Positions 51,561-61,480 of a stretch of DNA of 64,000 nucleotides are shown here, one piece after another. This stretch comes from CAIYUC01 sp963682005 (GTDB lineage Bacteria; Bacteroidota; Bacteroidia; Bacteroidales; FEN-979). The notes beneath the pieces were generated by a model. That model was not told the DNA's origin and made no database searches. It worked only from the letters and a program-made list of their open reading frames with translations. Positions within the stretch are counted from its first letter, which is position 1. Each line of letters starts with the position of its first letter. Location: assembly GCA_963682005.1 (NCBI GenBank), contig OY820914.1, positions 4,960,001 through 5,024,000 on the forward strand, written 5' to 3'. The position numbers and the translations under genes are program-made.

Positions 51561-51609
51561 GTAAGTTTCTTGGATTTATTATCTCGCTCAGTATCTCAGC
51601 ATCTAATTC

Positions 51610-52623
51610 CTACCGGATGGGGTATCTCTTGAAGATCTCTTCTGACTTCATCAGGATATCAACGTACTGCGCTCTTTTGTAAACAAAAGGATCTTTAAGC
51701 TGCTTTTTAGACAGTTTCCCCCGGAATTCATCAATAGTCTTATAGTTTTTGCTTTCCATCCATTGATCCAGATCATTCAGCATTTTCCCGATCTGGTCAG
51801 GTCCATGTTTATAAATGGTACTTACAACCTGTACACAATCGGCTCCGGCCAACAACATTTTCACCACATCTTCCCCTGTAAATATGCCGGTATTTGTACA
51901 AATGGATCCGCGGATCTCTCCATAGAGCAAACCGGCGAAACGCAATGCCAGCCTGTTATCCTCTTCGTTGCTCAGGTGATATGGAAAATGATGTTCCTCC
52001 TTGTCAATATCAATATCAGGCTGGAAAAGGCGGTTAAATAATACGAATCCGTCTACTCCTTCATAATACATCACCTGGATCAGGTTCAGTACATTTGTAT
52101 AGAAGGGGCTCAGTTTGACACTTACAGGTATCTTCAGATTTTTCTTCACATGGTTGATCACGTCGAGCTGCTCATTGATGATGCTTTTCTCTTCCTTCTT
52201 GAAATCGCCCGGCACTGCATAAAAATTAAGCTCAATGGCATTGACACCGGTTTGCTCGATTGCTTTGGCATATTCAAGCCAGGTTTCTTCAAAAATACAA
52301 TTCAGACTGGCGATCACGGGGATATGAACGCTTTCAACAATTTTTCTCAGCCTCATCAAATGTTCCGTCGGACCTGCATGTTCAATATCCGGGAAAAGGC
52401 TTATCATTTCAGCATGTCGTTCATTATACTGATTCAGTTCTTCTGATAACTGAAGCCGTTCCAATTCGATCTGCTCCTCAAAAAGTGTTTTGTAAACAAT
52501 AGCCGCAGCGCCTGAATCCTCAAGCTTCTTTATTACATCCTGTTCCTTAACAAGATTACTTGCACCGACGATAATGGGGTTCTTCAGATTGAGTCCCATG
52601 TACTTTGTTGAAAGATCTGCCAT
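51610..52623 (-). CDS. Dihydroorotate dehydrogenase-like protein
   Basis: 337 residues. TIM-barrel flavin enzyme of the DHOD-like group: MADLSTKYMGLNLKNPIIVG start, IPVIASLNC with the residues that hold substrate, GVNAIELNFY, IPVSVKLSPFYTN, GVDGFVLFNR, and phosphate-binding STNTG-like SICTNTGIFTGEDVVKMLLA. This group often sits beside nifJ in Bacteroidota and is distinct from PyrD; its substrate is not established. Ends before the sppA terminator; upstream is a hairpin repeat and nifJ. Confidence 0.85.
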   Translation of the reverse strand: MADLSTKYMGLNLKNPIIVGASNLVKEQDVIKKLEDSGAAAIVYKTLFEEQIELERLQLSEELNQYNERHAEMISLFPDIEHAGPTEHLMRLRKIVESVHIPVIASLNCIFEETWLEYAKAIEQTGVNAIELNFYAVPGDFKKEEKSIINEQLDVINHVKKNLKIPVSVKLSPFYTNVLNLIQVMYYEGVDGFVLFNRLFQPDIDIDKEEHHFPYHLSNEEDNRLALRFAGLLYGEIRGSICTNTGIFTGEDVVKMLLAGADCVQVVSTIYKHGPDQIGKMLNDLDQWMESKNYKTIDEFRGKLSKKQLKDPFVYKRAQYVDILMKSEEIFKRYPIR

Positions 52624-52674
52624 GTTGTTTTACTTTTTATGATATTACTTGGGTTAACAAAGTTATTCTTTTTT

Positions 52675-52746
52675 GATGCTGGATCCTGGATGCCGGATGC
52701 CGGATATTTTATCAATATTTTTATCTAGCATCCAGCATCCGGTATC
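52675..52746. repeat. Hairpin of GGATGCC/GCATCC tandem repeats between DHOD-like gene and nifJ
   Basis: Left arm GATGCTGGATCCTGGATGCC... and right arm ...TAGCATCCAGCATCCGG are built of 7-bp units and are complementary. Possibly a terminator or repetitive extragenic element. CATCCAGCATCC units recur inside mutS2 (about 58590-58620). Confidence 0.65.
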
Positions 52747-52751
52747 TGAAA

Positions 52752-55700
52752 TCATTTCGAAAAATCCATCTCTGACATCCGTTTGTAATTTTTCCATCTG
52801 TTGATAGCATTTACCTCCGCTGCTTTAAAAAGGATCTCAGCCTCCGCCGGGAACATTTTCTGCAGGGAAGTATAACGGATCTCGCTGTTCAGGAATTCCT
52901 GGAATTTTGTCCAGTCGGGTTCTTTTGAATCGAGGAGGAACGGGTTCTTTCCTTCATGCATCAGCAGCGGATTGTAGCGGTATAATTGCCAGTAACCAGC
53001 CTGCACGGCACGATCCATTTCATCCTGGGTTTTACCCATTCCAAGCCTGATACCATGGTTAATACATGGAGCATAAGCGATGATCAGGGATGGACCATGA
53101 TATGCTTCAGCTTCTTTCATTGCACGGAACAGCTGGCTGTTATTGGCTCCCATTGCAACCTGTGCGACATACACGTATCCGTATGTCATGGCCATGGCAC
53201 CAAGATCTTTCTTTCCAACTTTTTTCCCTGAAGCAGCAAATTTTGCTACTGCTCCTGCCGGAGTTGATTTAGAGGACTGTCCTCCTGTATTGGAATAAAC
53301 TTCTGTATCAAGAACGAGAAGGTTGATATCTTCACCAGATGCAAGGACATGGTCAAGACCGCCATAGCCAATATCGTAGGCCCAACCGTCTCCGCCAATC
53401 ACCCATACCGATTTCTTTACAAAATATTGCTTCAATAGGAGGAGTTCCTTTGCCAGGTCATTCTTTTCCTTTTCAAGCAAGGGGATCATCTTATCGGTTG
53501 CGAGCTTTGATTTCTCAGCATCATCCACTCCTTCGATCCATTCCTTGAAGGCGTCCAGGACTGCACTTGACATCAGGTTTTCCTTGATGGCTACCCGCAT
53601 TTTCTGAACCATTCTTTTCCGAAGAACGTTAACGCCGGTGACCATTCCAAAGCCATATTCGGCATTGTCTTCAAAAAGTGAATTCGCCCAGGCCGGTCCT
53701 TGTCCATGCTCATTTGTGGTATACGGACTGTAAGGAGCTGTTCCTCCATAAATCGAAGAGCAACCGGTTGCATTGGCGATCATCATCCGTTCACCAAATA
53801 ATTGAGTAATGAGTTTGATATAAGGTGTTTCACCACAACCTCCGCAGGCACCCGAAAACTCAAACAAAGGCTTTACGAACTGTGAATTTTTAAAAGTCTT
53901 TGAACGCGGGGCAACATCTGGTTTATATGTCACTTTATTGATAACGTAATCCCAATTTTTTGTTTCAACCATCTGTGTACCCAGCGGTTTCATTTCAAGC
54001 GCTTTCACTTTTGCAGGGCAAACATCCACACAGTTTCCACAACCGGTGCAGTCAAGCACGCTTACCTGGATCCTGAATTCAAGACCGGTAAGTTCTTTGC
54101 CGATTGCTTTCAGGGTAATCATATCTCCGGCAGCACTGGCTTTTTCTTTCTCATTAAGCAGGAATGGTCTGATCACTGCGTGAGGACAAACATAAGCACA
54201 TTGATTGCACTGGATACAATTGCCCGGGATCCATTCTGGCACATTGACAGCAATTCCTCTCTTTTCAAGGACAGTAGTTCCGGCAGGAAATGTTCCATCT
54301 TCTCTACCCAGGAAGGCACTTACAGGGATGTCATCTCCTTTCATGTGGTTGACCTGGTCGAAGATCTGTTTGACAAAATCCGATTTTGACGGATCATCAG
54401 CCTGAGGCTTTAGCTTGATCTTCGCCCATTCAGCTGGCACATCAATCTTTTCGGCCTCTCCTCCTCGGTCAATGGCCTGGTAATTCATCGTGACGATATC
54501 CTCGCCTTTACGGCCGTAAGTCTTATATACGGCATGTTTCATTTCCTTAACCGCGAGGTCAAATGGAATCACCTCTGAAACTTTAAAGAATGTTGATTGC
54601 ATAATGCTGTTGGTCCTGTTCCCAAGGCCTATCTCTTCTGCAATCTTGGTCGCATCAATGATGTAGAAGTTGATCTTGTGCTCTGCCATGTACTTTTTCA
54701 TGTGATCTGGCAGCCTCTTAACGGTTTCTTCCGCATTCCATATGCTGTTCAACAGGAAGGTTCCTCCATCTTTAAGCCCCTTCAACATATCATATTTCTC
54801 AAGGTAAGCCGGCACGTGACATGCAACAAAGTCAGGCGTATTGACAAGGTACGGAGAACGGATCGGCATATCTCCAAAACGGAGGTGCGACACTGTAATC
54901 CCTCCTGATTTCTTTGAATCGTATGCAAAATAAGCCTGTGCATATTTATCGGTAGATTCGCCTATGATCTTGATCGAATTCTTGTTTGCCCCAACCGTAC
55001 CGTCAGATCCGATGCCATAGAATTTCCCCGAGAACGTTCCTTTTGGGTCGGTAACTATTTCCGGGATCAGCGGGAGTGAATGGAAAGTTACATCATCGAT
55101 GATGCCAACCGTGAAATGATCTTTCGGCTCCTTCGCCTTCAGGTTGTTATAAACAGAAAGGATCTGTGCCGGAGTGGTATCCTTTGAGCTAAGGCCGTAT
55201 CTTCCGGCCAGGATCATTGGCCTTGAAGACCTGTCGTAGAAAATATCGCGGATATCGAGATAGAGGGGATCATTTGCTCCCGGCTCTTTTGTCCTGTCAA
55301 GAACAGCAATCCTTTTTACAGTGGCAGGAAGGACATTAAAGAAATATTTTGCGGAGAAAGGTCTGTAGAGGTGTACCGAGATCAAACCAACTTTTTCACC
55401 TTTTTCCTTGAGGTAATCGATCACTTCTTTGGTAGTATCAGTGATGGACCCCATGGCAACAATGATATTTTCAGCATCCGGTTCACCATAATATGTAAAG
55501 GGATGGTACTCTCTTCCCGTCAGTTTGGTGATTTCATTCATATATGCTTCAACAATATCAGGGATCGGTTCGTAAAACCGGTTCACTGCTTCCTTTGCCT
55601 GGAAAAAGATATCGGGGTTCTGGGCTGTTCCGCGGGTCACGGGATGCTCAGGATTGAGCGCCCTGTCGCGGAATTCCTGCAAAGCCTTATAATCGATCAG

Positions 55701-56285
55701 CTTCTCCATATCCTCATTTTTAAAAGCTTCGATCTTTTGTATTTCATGAGAGGAACGGAACCCGTCGAAGAAATGCAGGAATGGAACTCTTGATTTTATT
55801 GCGCTGAGGTGAGCAATGCCTGCAAGGTCCATAATTTCCTGGATGCTTCCACTGGCCAGCATAGCGAAGCCGGTCTGACGGGTTGCATAAACATCAGAAT
55901 GGTCTCCGAAGATCGAAAGAGCATGCGCAGCGACAGTCCTGGCACTAACATGGAATACGGCAGGCAGAAGTTCACCGGCCATTTTGTACATATTGGGGAT
56001 CATCAGCAAAAGACCCTGGGAAGCCGTAAACGTCGTTGTGAGCACACCCGCTTGCAGTGAACCATGAACAGCACCTGCGGCACCGGCTTCTGATTGCATC
56101 TCAACAACTTTCACTTCATCACCGAAAATATTTTTCCTGCCATGGGCAGCCCATTCATCAACATTTTCGGCCATATTTGAGGAAGGAGTGATCGGGTAAA
56201 TAGCAGCTACTTCACTGAACATATAAGCCATATGTGAAGCTGCCTGGTTACCGTCGCATGTAAGAAAATTTACATTTTTTTTCAT
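52752..56285 (-). CDS. nifJ: Pyruvate:ferredoxin (flavodoxin) oxidoreductase
   Basis: 1177 residues, full single-chain PFOR. Domains in order: pyrimidine-binding domain I (1-255; YPITPSSNMAE), domain II, gamma domain with 2-oxoacid region (about 425-620), two 4Fe-4S clusters (CIQCNQCAYVCPHAV near 685; CTGCGNCVDVCPA near 745), and the TPP domain (GACGGCGETPYIKLITQ near 815, GDGWAYDIGYGG near 960, TEVYSNTGGQSSKSTP near 995). It converts pyruvate plus CoA to acetyl-CoA, CO2 and reduced ferredoxin, pointing to anaerobic metabolism. Confidence 0.97.
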   Translation of the reverse strand: MKKNVNFLTCDGNQAASHMAYMFSEVAAIYPITPSSNMAENVDEWAAHGRKNIFGDEVKVVEMQSEAGAAGAVHGSLQAGVLTTTFTASQGLLLMIPNMYKMAGELLPAVFHVSARTVAAHALSIFGDHSDVYATRQTGFAMLASGSIQEIMDLAGIAHLSAIKSRVPFLHFFDGFRSSHEIQKIEAFKNEDMEKLIDYKALQEFRDRALNPEHPVTRGTAQNPDIFFQAKEAVNRFYEPIPDIVEAYMNEITKLTGREYHPFTYYGEPDAENIIVAMGSITDTTKEVIDYLKEKGEKVGLISVHLYRPFSAKYFFNVLPATVKRIAVLDRTKEPGANDPLYLDIRDIFYDRSSRPMILAGRYGLSSKDTTPAQILSVYNNLKAKEPKDHFTVGIIDDVTFHSLPLIPEIVTDPKGTFSGKFYGIGSDGTVGANKNSIKIIGESTDKYAQAYFAYDSKKSGGITVSHLRFGDMPIRSPYLVNTPDFVACHVPAYLEKYDMLKGLKDGGTFLLNSIWNAEETVKRLPDHMKKYMAEHKINFYIIDATKIAEEIGLGNRTNSIMQSTFFKVSEVIPFDLAVKEMKHAVYKTYGRKGEDIVTMNYQAIDRGGEAEKIDVPAEWAKIKLKPQADDPSKSDFVKQIFDQVNHMKGDDIPVSAFLGREDGTFPAGTTVLEKRGIAVNVPEWIPGNCIQCNQCAYVCPHAVIRPFLLNEKEKASAAGDMITLKAIGKELTGLEFRIQVSVLDCTGCGNCVDVCPAKVKALEMKPLGTQMVETKNWDYVINKVTYKPDVAPRSKTFKNSQFVKPLFEFSGACGGCGETPYIKLITQLFGERMMIANATGCSSIYGGTAPYSPYTTNEHGQGPAWANSLFEDNAEYGFGMVTGVNVLRKRMVQKMRVAIKENLMSSAVLDAFKEWIEGVDDAEKSKLATDKMIPLLEKEKNDLAKELLLLKQYFVKKSVWVIGGDGWAYDIGYGGLDHVLASGEDINLLVLDTEVYSNTGGQSSKSTPAGAVAKFAASGKKVGKKDLGAMAMTYGYVYVAQVAMGANNSQLFRAMKEAEAYHGPSLIIAYAPCINHGIRLGMGKTQDEMDRAVQAGYWQLYRYNPLLMHEGKNPFLLDSKEPDWTKFQEFLNSEIRYTSLQKMFPAEAEILFKAAEVNAINRWKNYKRMSEMDFSK

Positions 56286-56600
56286 GTGTTATTATTTTAA
56301 TTTTTAAGGACATATGTCTGCCGGTTGGCAGGCACGGAATATCCCAATGCAAATTATTCAGTTTGAGTGAAAAATTTACACTGGATATTTCATAATATAC
56401 TGATAGTTAAATACCTAAATATCTTTTTGTGAATCGGTTAACAAGCCGCAAAGGTACGATTTCTTTTCATAGCAGAATAATTTTTTGCCATTAATTTATC
56501 TCGGAAGAGGCCTTGTTATCCAACTGACAAGGACAAGGGACTGGCATTCTTTAACGAACGGTGCTTCCTGTGAATTCATACCTTTGCAAAAATATTCAAT
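56286..56600. other. Divergent intergenic region nifJ/mutS2
   Basis: 315 bp. A small hairpin CTGCC/GGCAG lies near 56315-56328. A TACCTTTG box at 56579-56586, 14 bp before the mutS2 ATG, is a likely -7 element. The nifJ promoter must lie here on the other strand; I cannot place it securely. Confidence 0.45.
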
Positions 56601-58922
56601 ATGGTTTTTCCACCCAATTTTGAACAAAAACTCGGCTTTGACTCCATCCGCCACATCCTGACCGAAAATTGTCTTTGTCAGCTAGGCAGACAGTATATAA
56701 GCGAAATCAGTTTTTCCTCCGATAAAGAGTCCATTTCCTCATCGCTTTTGTTTACCGAGGAATTCCGCAAGGTTTTGTTGTTTGACGAAGGATTTCCATC
56801 GCAGGATTACTATGATATGGTGCAGGAGATCCTGCATATCCGTATTGAGGGAACCTATATGGAACCGGAACGTCTTTCGGAGCTGAAGCTTTCGCTAGCA
56901 TCCATCTTTCAGATCATCTCATTCTTCAGGACAAGGTCTGCAGATAAGTATCCTGCATTATTTGCAAAAACTGAAAACATCATCATCGACCCTGCAATCC
57001 TGAAGAAGATCGAGAAGATCATTGATGACCGTTCCAATATAAGGGATGACGCATCTCCTGTCCTGAAAAAGATCAGGAAAGAAAAGGCATCCAAACTGGC
57101 CTCTGTGGAAAAAAAGATCGCACAGAGCCTCAAGGCTGCAAGCAAAGCCGGATGGACTCCGGACGATGCAGGAGTCACCGTAAGGAACGGAAGGCTTGTG
57201 ATTCCGTTGTTGGCAAAATTCAAGCGTCAGTTAAGTGGCTTTATTCATGACGAATCCTCAACGGGACAAACCGTATATATGGAACCAGCCGACGTCCTGG
57301 AAACGAACAATGAGATAAGAGAACTTGAATATGCAGAAAGACGGGAGATCATCCGGATTCTCATTGAGTTTGCAGACTTCCTGCGGCCTTTCTGCGATGA
57401 TCTTCTGCATGCGTACCAGTTTCTTGGATTCATTGATTTTGTGCGTGCAAAAGCATTGTTCGCCATCAGTATTAATGGCTGCTACCCTTCAAAACTCCTG
57501 GATGCACCTTATATCTCCTGGAATGATGCCATCCATCCGTTATTGTACCTCTCCCATTCAAAACAGAACAAGCAGGTTGTTCCGATGACCTTGTCGCTGA
57601 ACAGTGGAAACAGGATTCTTGTCATTTCCGGACCGAATGCCGGGGGGAAATCTGTTTGCCTGAAAACGGCGGGGTTGCTCCAGTATATGCTGCAGTGCGG
57701 ACTACTCCCGTCCGCCAGGGAAGATTCCGAGTTCGGCATTTTTCATCATCTATTCGTAGATATCGGTGATGAACAGTCGCTGGAGAATGACCTCAGCACT
57801 TACACATCAAAGCTTTTGAACATGAAGTATTTCCTTGAAAACATGGATGCCCGGTCTTTATTCCTTATCGATGAATTCGGAACTGGTACTGATCCCGGCT
57901 TAGGCGGAGCCATGGCTGAAGCTGCACTTATCCGGTTTAATGAAATGAGAGGGTTTGGTGTTGTCACAACACATTATTCGAACCTGAAGCTCTTAGGAGG
58001 AAATGTTGAAGGGATCATAAATGGTGCGATGCTTTTCGATACCCGGAAGATGAAACCCCTCTACCAGCTTAAAACCGGAAAACCGGGAAGTTCATTTGCC
58101 TTTGAGATCGCAAACCAGATAGGCTTTCCGAAAGATGTTCTGAAAAAAGCTTCGGAGCTGACAGGCACCAGGCAGTTGGATTTTGACCGGCAGATCCAGG
58201 AAGTCGAGGTGGAAAAAAATGAATTGGCAAAAAAAACAATGGAAATGAAAGTGGCGGATGAATTCCTCGATGAGATTATTAAAAAATACCAGAAGCAGAC
58301 CGAAGAGCTGGAACGATCCAGGAAGGAGATCCTTGTGAAAGCCCGCGAAGATGCCATGAAATTATTCAATGACACCAACCGTCTGATTGAAAAGACCATC
58401 AAGGAGATCAGGGAAAGTCAGGCAGATAAAGAAAAGACAAAAAAGCTCAGGGAAGAATTGAATGCTGAGAAGGAAAAGTTGCAGTTGATGACCGGAGGTC
58501 AGAAGTCAGAGGTCAGAAGTCAGCAGTCAACAAACTTAATCCCTTCGACTTCCGACCCCCGACCTCTGATCTCTGAGGCTAACAGCCAGCATCCAGCATC
58601 CGACATCCAGCATCCGGTATCCCGTCCTCCGACTCCCTACCAGGGTTATATAGACGACCTTCACCGTAAGCTGGCCGCATTTGAAATGACCCTCGACCTG
58701 AGAGGCAACCGTGTGGATGAAGCATTATCCTTATTACAAAGGTATATTGATGATGCGATCATCCTTAACATTTCTGAGGTCCGGATACTTCATGGCAAGG
58801 GTAACGGAGTGCTCCGGCAGGTGACAAAAGATTATCTCAGGTCAGTAAAAGAAGTAAAAAGCCATCACGACGAGGCACTGGAACGCGGCGGTCCGGGTGT
58901 GACCGTGGTTTCTTTTAAGTAG
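56601..58922 (+). CDS. mutS2: MutS2 ATPase/endonuclease with Smr domain
   Basis: 773 residues. MutS core and clamp (about 1-320), ATPase with Walker A GPNAGGKSVCLKTAG near 345 and Walker B LFLIDEFGTGTDPGLGGAMAE near 425, TTHYSNLK, coiled coil (about 510-630), and C-terminal Smr endonuclease domain (about 695-773; LDLRGNRVDEAL, ILHGKGNGVLR, HHDEALERGGPGVTVV). The linker at about 633-683 is low-complexity (SEVRSQQST...SQHPASDIQHPVS) and coded by a short-repeat block also seen between genes. MutS2 acts in recombination suppression and, in some bacteria, ribosome rescue. Confidence 0.95.
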   Translation: MVFPPNFEQKLGFDSIRHILTENCLCQLGRQYISEISFSSDKESISSSLLFTEEFRKVLLFDEGFPSQDYYDMVQEILHIRIEGTYMEPERLSELKLSLASIFQIISFFRTRSADKYPALFAKTENIIIDPAILKKIEKIIDDRSNIRDDASPVLKKIRKEKASKLASVEKKIAQSLKAASKAGWTPDDAGVTVRNGRLVIPLLAKFKRQLSGFIHDESSTGQTVYMEPADVLETNNEIRELEYAERREIIRILIEFADFLRPFCDDLLHAYQFLGFIDFVRAKALFAISINGCYPSKLLDAPYISWNDAIHPLLYLSHSKQNKQVVPMTLSLNSGNRILVISGPNAGGKSVCLKTAGLLQYMLQCGLLPSAREDSEFGIFHHLFVDIGDEQSLENDLSTYTSKLLNMKYFLENMDARSLFLIDEFGTGTDPGLGGAMAEAALIRFNEMRGFGVVTTHYSNLKLLGGNVEGIINGAMLFDTRKMKPLYQLKTGKPGSSFAFEIANQIGFPKDVLKKASELTGTRQLDFDRQIQEVEVEKNELAKKTMEMKVADEFLDEIIKKYQKQTEELERSRKEILVKAREDAMKLFNDTNRLIEKTIKEIRESQADKEKTKKLREELNAEKEKLQLMTGGQKSEVRSQQSTNLIPSTSDPRPLISEANSQHPASDIQHPVSRPPTPYQGYIDDLHRKLAAFEMTLDLRGNRVDEALSLLQRYIDDAIILNISEVRILHGKGNGVLRQVTKDYLRSVKEVKSHHDEALERGGPGVTVVSFK
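58497..58640. repeat. Short-repeat hairpin block inside mutS2
   Basis: GGTCAGAAGTCAGAGGTCAG...(from 58497) is complementary, with wobble pairs, to ...CTTCCGACCCCCGACCTCTGA (about 58548-58575); the block then continues with CCAGCATCCAGCATCC units (from about 58590). The length keeps the reading frame. The same kinds of units form intergenic hairpins at 52675-52746 and elsewhere. Confidence 0.7.
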
Positions 58923-58924
58923 TC

Positions 58925-59092
58925 CTTTAGCTATTGGGTTTTGGCCTTTGGCTTCTTTCATTGGAATCTTGATAACTGGAAATTTTCATTCCATCACTAT
59001 CTACATTCAAGGAAACCAACACTAAAATCTACCAGGCTAAAAGCTAACAGCCAAAAGCCAATAGCCAAAAGCCAATAGCCAATAGCCAATTT
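58925..59092. repeat. Intergenic hairpin of GCCAATA/GCCAAAA repeats
   Basis: Left arm TAGCTATTGGGTTTTGGCCT (from about 58928) is complementary to the right block of 7-bp units GCCAAAA and GCCAATA repeated about seven times (59043-59088). It follows the mutS2 stop and may act as terminator. Confidence 0.65.
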
Positions 59093-59095
59093 AGT

Positions 59096-59126
59096 TTGTA
59101 TTTTAATAATTTGAATTGTACCTTTG
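59096..59126 (+). promoter_or_regulatory. Promoter of the acyl-CoA carboxylase operon
   Basis: TTG at 59096-59098, 20-bp spacer, TACCTTTG at 59119-59126, 23 bp before the ATG at 59149. Confidence 0.6.
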
Positions 59127-59148
59127 CACGTTTTTGAAAAATTGATTT

Positions 59149-60696
59149 ATGAGTTTACGACAAAAATCGAATGAACTGAAAAGAAGGATGCAGGAAGCCT
59201 TCAAAGGTGGTGGCGAACAAGCGACCGAGAAGCAGAAAGCATCGGGTAAAATGACGGCCAGGGAAAGGATCCTTGCGCTCCTTGATCCCAACACTTTTCA
59301 TGAGTATGATCTTTTTGTCAAGCATGCAGGCGTTGATTTTGAGATGGATAAGAAATACCTTCCGGGGGATGGTGTAATTACAGGGACCGGTTCAATAAAC
59401 GGATGGCCTGTTTGCATTTTCGCCCAGGATTTCACTGTCGCAGGTGGTTCTTTAGGGTATATGCATGCGAAGAAAATTTCGAAGATCATGGACCATGCCA
59501 TGAAAATGAAGGTTCCTTTGATCGGTATCAATGATTCAGGTGGCGCCCGTATCCAGGAAGGGGTTAATTCACTGGCCGGATATGGAGAAATATTTTATAG
59601 AAACACCCAGGCTTCCGGTGTGATCCCGCAAATTTCGGTGATCCTTGGCCCCTGTGCAGGCGGGGCAGTGTATTCCCCTGCTTTGACGGATTTTGTATTT
59701 GTGGTGGACAAAATATCCAAGATGTTCATTACAGGCCCTGAAGTGATAAAGACAGTTCTCGGCGAAGAGATATCCATGGAAGACCTTGGAGGTGCGCGCG
59801 TACATGCCGAAATTACCGGGAATGCCCACTTCTTTGCTGAAAGCGAGGCTGAATGTTTTGAGCAGATCAAACAGCTTGTCAGTTTCATTCCATGGAACAA
59901 TGAGAAGAAAGCCGAAACGTTCCCGAAAAAGGCACCAAAGTCGAGAAATTTCAAGATCGATCAGATCTTCCCTACAAATCATATGGAGTCTTATGATGTC
60001 AGGGGAGTCATTAAAGCCATCGTGGATGATTCGGAATTCTTTGAAGTGCATGAACACTGGGCACAAAATATTATCATAGGTTTTGCAAGGCTTGACGGGC
60101 AAACCGTAGGTTTTGTTGCAAATCAGCCCATGGTGCTTGCTGGCGTACTGGATGTGGACTCCTCCGACAAGGCCGCCCGTTTTATCCGTTACTGCGACGC
60201 CTTCAATATTCCGCTTGTTACCCTCGTTGACCTTCCGGGATACCTCCCTGGCGTGGACCAGGAGCATGCCGGTGTTATCCGTCATGGTGCTAAAGTACTT
60301 TATGCCTATTCAGAGGCCACCGTTCCAAAACTGACGGTTATCCTGAGAAAAGCTTATGGCGGAGGATACATTGCCATGTGCTCGCATCATCTGAGGGCTG
60401 ATTTTGTCTTTGCCTGGCCAACTGCTGAAATTGCAGTCATGGGACCCGAAGGCGCAGCGAACATTATTTTCAGGAATGAGATCAAATCCTCTGAAAATCC
60501 TGAAGAGACCCGTAAGAAACTTATCGAGGACTACCGTACAAAATTTGCGAACCCTTATGTTGCTGCCGCATACGGTTACGTCGATGCTGTTATAGAACCG
60601 AATGAAACCAGGAATTTTCTGATCCATTCCCTCAATATTGCCACCCATAAACGCGAACCAGTCCCATTCAAAAAACACGGTATTCCCCCATTCTGA
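59149..60696 (+). CDS. Acyl-CoA carboxylase carboxyltransferase subunit (propionyl/methylmalonyl-CoA type)
   Basis: 515 residues of the two-crotonase-domain carboxyltransferase family. The N-terminal half binds acyl-CoA (INDSGGARIQEGVNSLAGYG, GPCAGGAVYSPALTDF); the C-terminal half binds biotin (VDLPGYLPGVDQEHAGVIRH, KAYGGGYIAMCSHHL, GPEGAANIIFRNEI). Closest pattern: propionyl-CoA carboxylase beta or methylmalonyl-CoA decarboxylase alpha. With the biotin carrier 64 bp downstream it fits a methylmalonyl-CoA decarboxylase or transcarboxylase in propionate metabolism; the membrane decarboxylase subunit and biotin carboxylase are not in the window. Confidence 0.93.
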   Translation: MSLRQKSNELKRRMQEAFKGGGEQATEKQKASGKMTARERILALLDPNTFHEYDLFVKHAGVDFEMDKKYLPGDGVITGTGSINGWPVCIFAQDFTVAGGSLGYMHAKKISKIMDHAMKMKVPLIGINDSGGARIQEGVNSLAGYGEIFYRNTQASGVIPQISVILGPCAGGAVYSPALTDFVFVVDKISKMFITGPEVIKTVLGEEISMEDLGGARVHAEITGNAHFFAESEAECFEQIKQLVSFIPWNNEKKAETFPKKAPKSRNFKIDQIFPTNHMESYDVRGVIKAIVDDSEFFEVHEHWAQNIIIGFARLDGQTVGFVANQPMVLAGVLDVDSSDKAARFIRYCDAFNIPLVTLVDLPGYLPGVDQEHAGVIRHGAKVLYAYSEATVPKLTVILRKAYGGGYIAMCSHHLRADFVFAWPTAEIAVMGPEGAANIIFRNEIKSSENPEETRKKLIEDYRTKFANPYVAAAYGYVDAVIEPNETRNFLIHSLNIATHKREPVPFKKHGIPPF

Positions 60697-60760
60697 TCAG
60701 AAACAGCCTGAATAAACATCCGAAAATTATTAACCAGGAAGATCCATAAATACAATTTCC

Positions 60761-61087
60761 ATGGAGAATGAAGAACCCAAGCCTGAATTGCACATATTCA
60801 ACTTTGAAAATGTTGAATACAAGACGCGGTACACGAAAAAATTTGAAAACAGAAAACCCTATACTATCCCGGATCCCAAAAAGATCTATGCTTTTATCCC
60901 TGGCCAGATCCTGAAAGTTTTCGTCAAAGAGGGACATAAGGTTAAGAAAGGCGACCCATTACTCATTCTTCAGGCGATGAAAATGAACAATATCCTGTTA
61001 GCACCCATTAATGGTGTCATAAAAACAATCTATGTAAAAGTCGGGGAAACCGTTCCAAAATCTCAAATGCTTGTGGAACTGAAGTAG
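60761..61087 (+). CDS. Biotin carboxyl carrier protein
   Basis: 108 residues. C-terminal biotinyl domain with the modified lysine in LQAMKMNNILLAP (K of AMKM near residue 76) and flanking GQILKVFVKEGHKVKKGDPL and VKVGETVPKSQMLVEL. The N-terminal 30 residues are a short linker. Carries the carboxyl group for the upstream carboxyltransferase. Shares its transcript. Confidence 0.93.
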   Translation: MENEEPKPELHIFNFENVEYKTRYTKKFENRKPYTIPDPKKIYAFIPGQILKVFVKEGHKVKKGDPLLILQAMKMNNILLAPINGVIKTIYVKVGETVPKSQMLVELK

Positions 61088-61116
61088 AAAATATTTCAGG
61101 ATTCAATTAATATGTA

Positions 61117-61124
61117 TATCTTTG
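61117..61124 (+). promoter_or_regulatory. Promoter -7 box of rpsT
   Basis: TATCTTTG, matching TAnnTTTG, 66 bp before the ATG at 61190. Confidence 0.5.
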
Positions 61125-61189
61125 CACACTTTTTTGAAATTCCTGCATTAAAATAAAACATATAACACAGTTAAGAAAAAATCAGAGAA

Positions 61190-61453
61190 ATGGCAAACCA
61201 TAAATCATCAGAAAAACGCATCCGTTCTACCAAAACAAAACAAAAACTGAATAAATATCAGGGAAAAACCGTTCGTAATGCGATTAAAACGATACGGGCA
61301 ACAGACGACAAGGCAGAATTTGTAAAGAATCTCCCTGCAGTCATTTCCAAAGTTGACAAATTAGCCAAGAAGAGCGTTATTCATAAGAACAAAGCGTCAA
61401 ACCTCAAGTCAAAGCTGATGAAAAAAGCCAATGCTGAAAAGGCTCAGGCTTAA
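61190..61453 (+). CDS. rpsT: 30S ribosomal protein S20
   Basis: 87 residues, lysine-rich: MANHKSSEKRIRSTKTKQKL, then NKYQGKTVRNAIKTIRATDD and VIHKNKASNLKSKLMKKANA. Typical S20 length and three-helix pattern. It binds 16S rRNA early in 30S assembly. Own promoter and a strong terminator, as usual. Confidence 0.97.
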   Translation: MANHKSSEKRIRSTKTKQKLNKYQGKTVRNAIKTIRATDDKAEFVKNLPAVISKVDKLAKKSVIHKNKASNLKSKLMKKANAEKAQA

Positions 61454-61480
61454 TCTTTAGTTAAAGGTATTTCATTTTCA

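Noticed and set aside
51610..52623. PyrD dihydroorotate dehydrogenase
   Set aside because: The sequence belongs to the DHOD-like group next to nifJ; the PyrD catalytic context is not evident, so the gene symbol was withheld.
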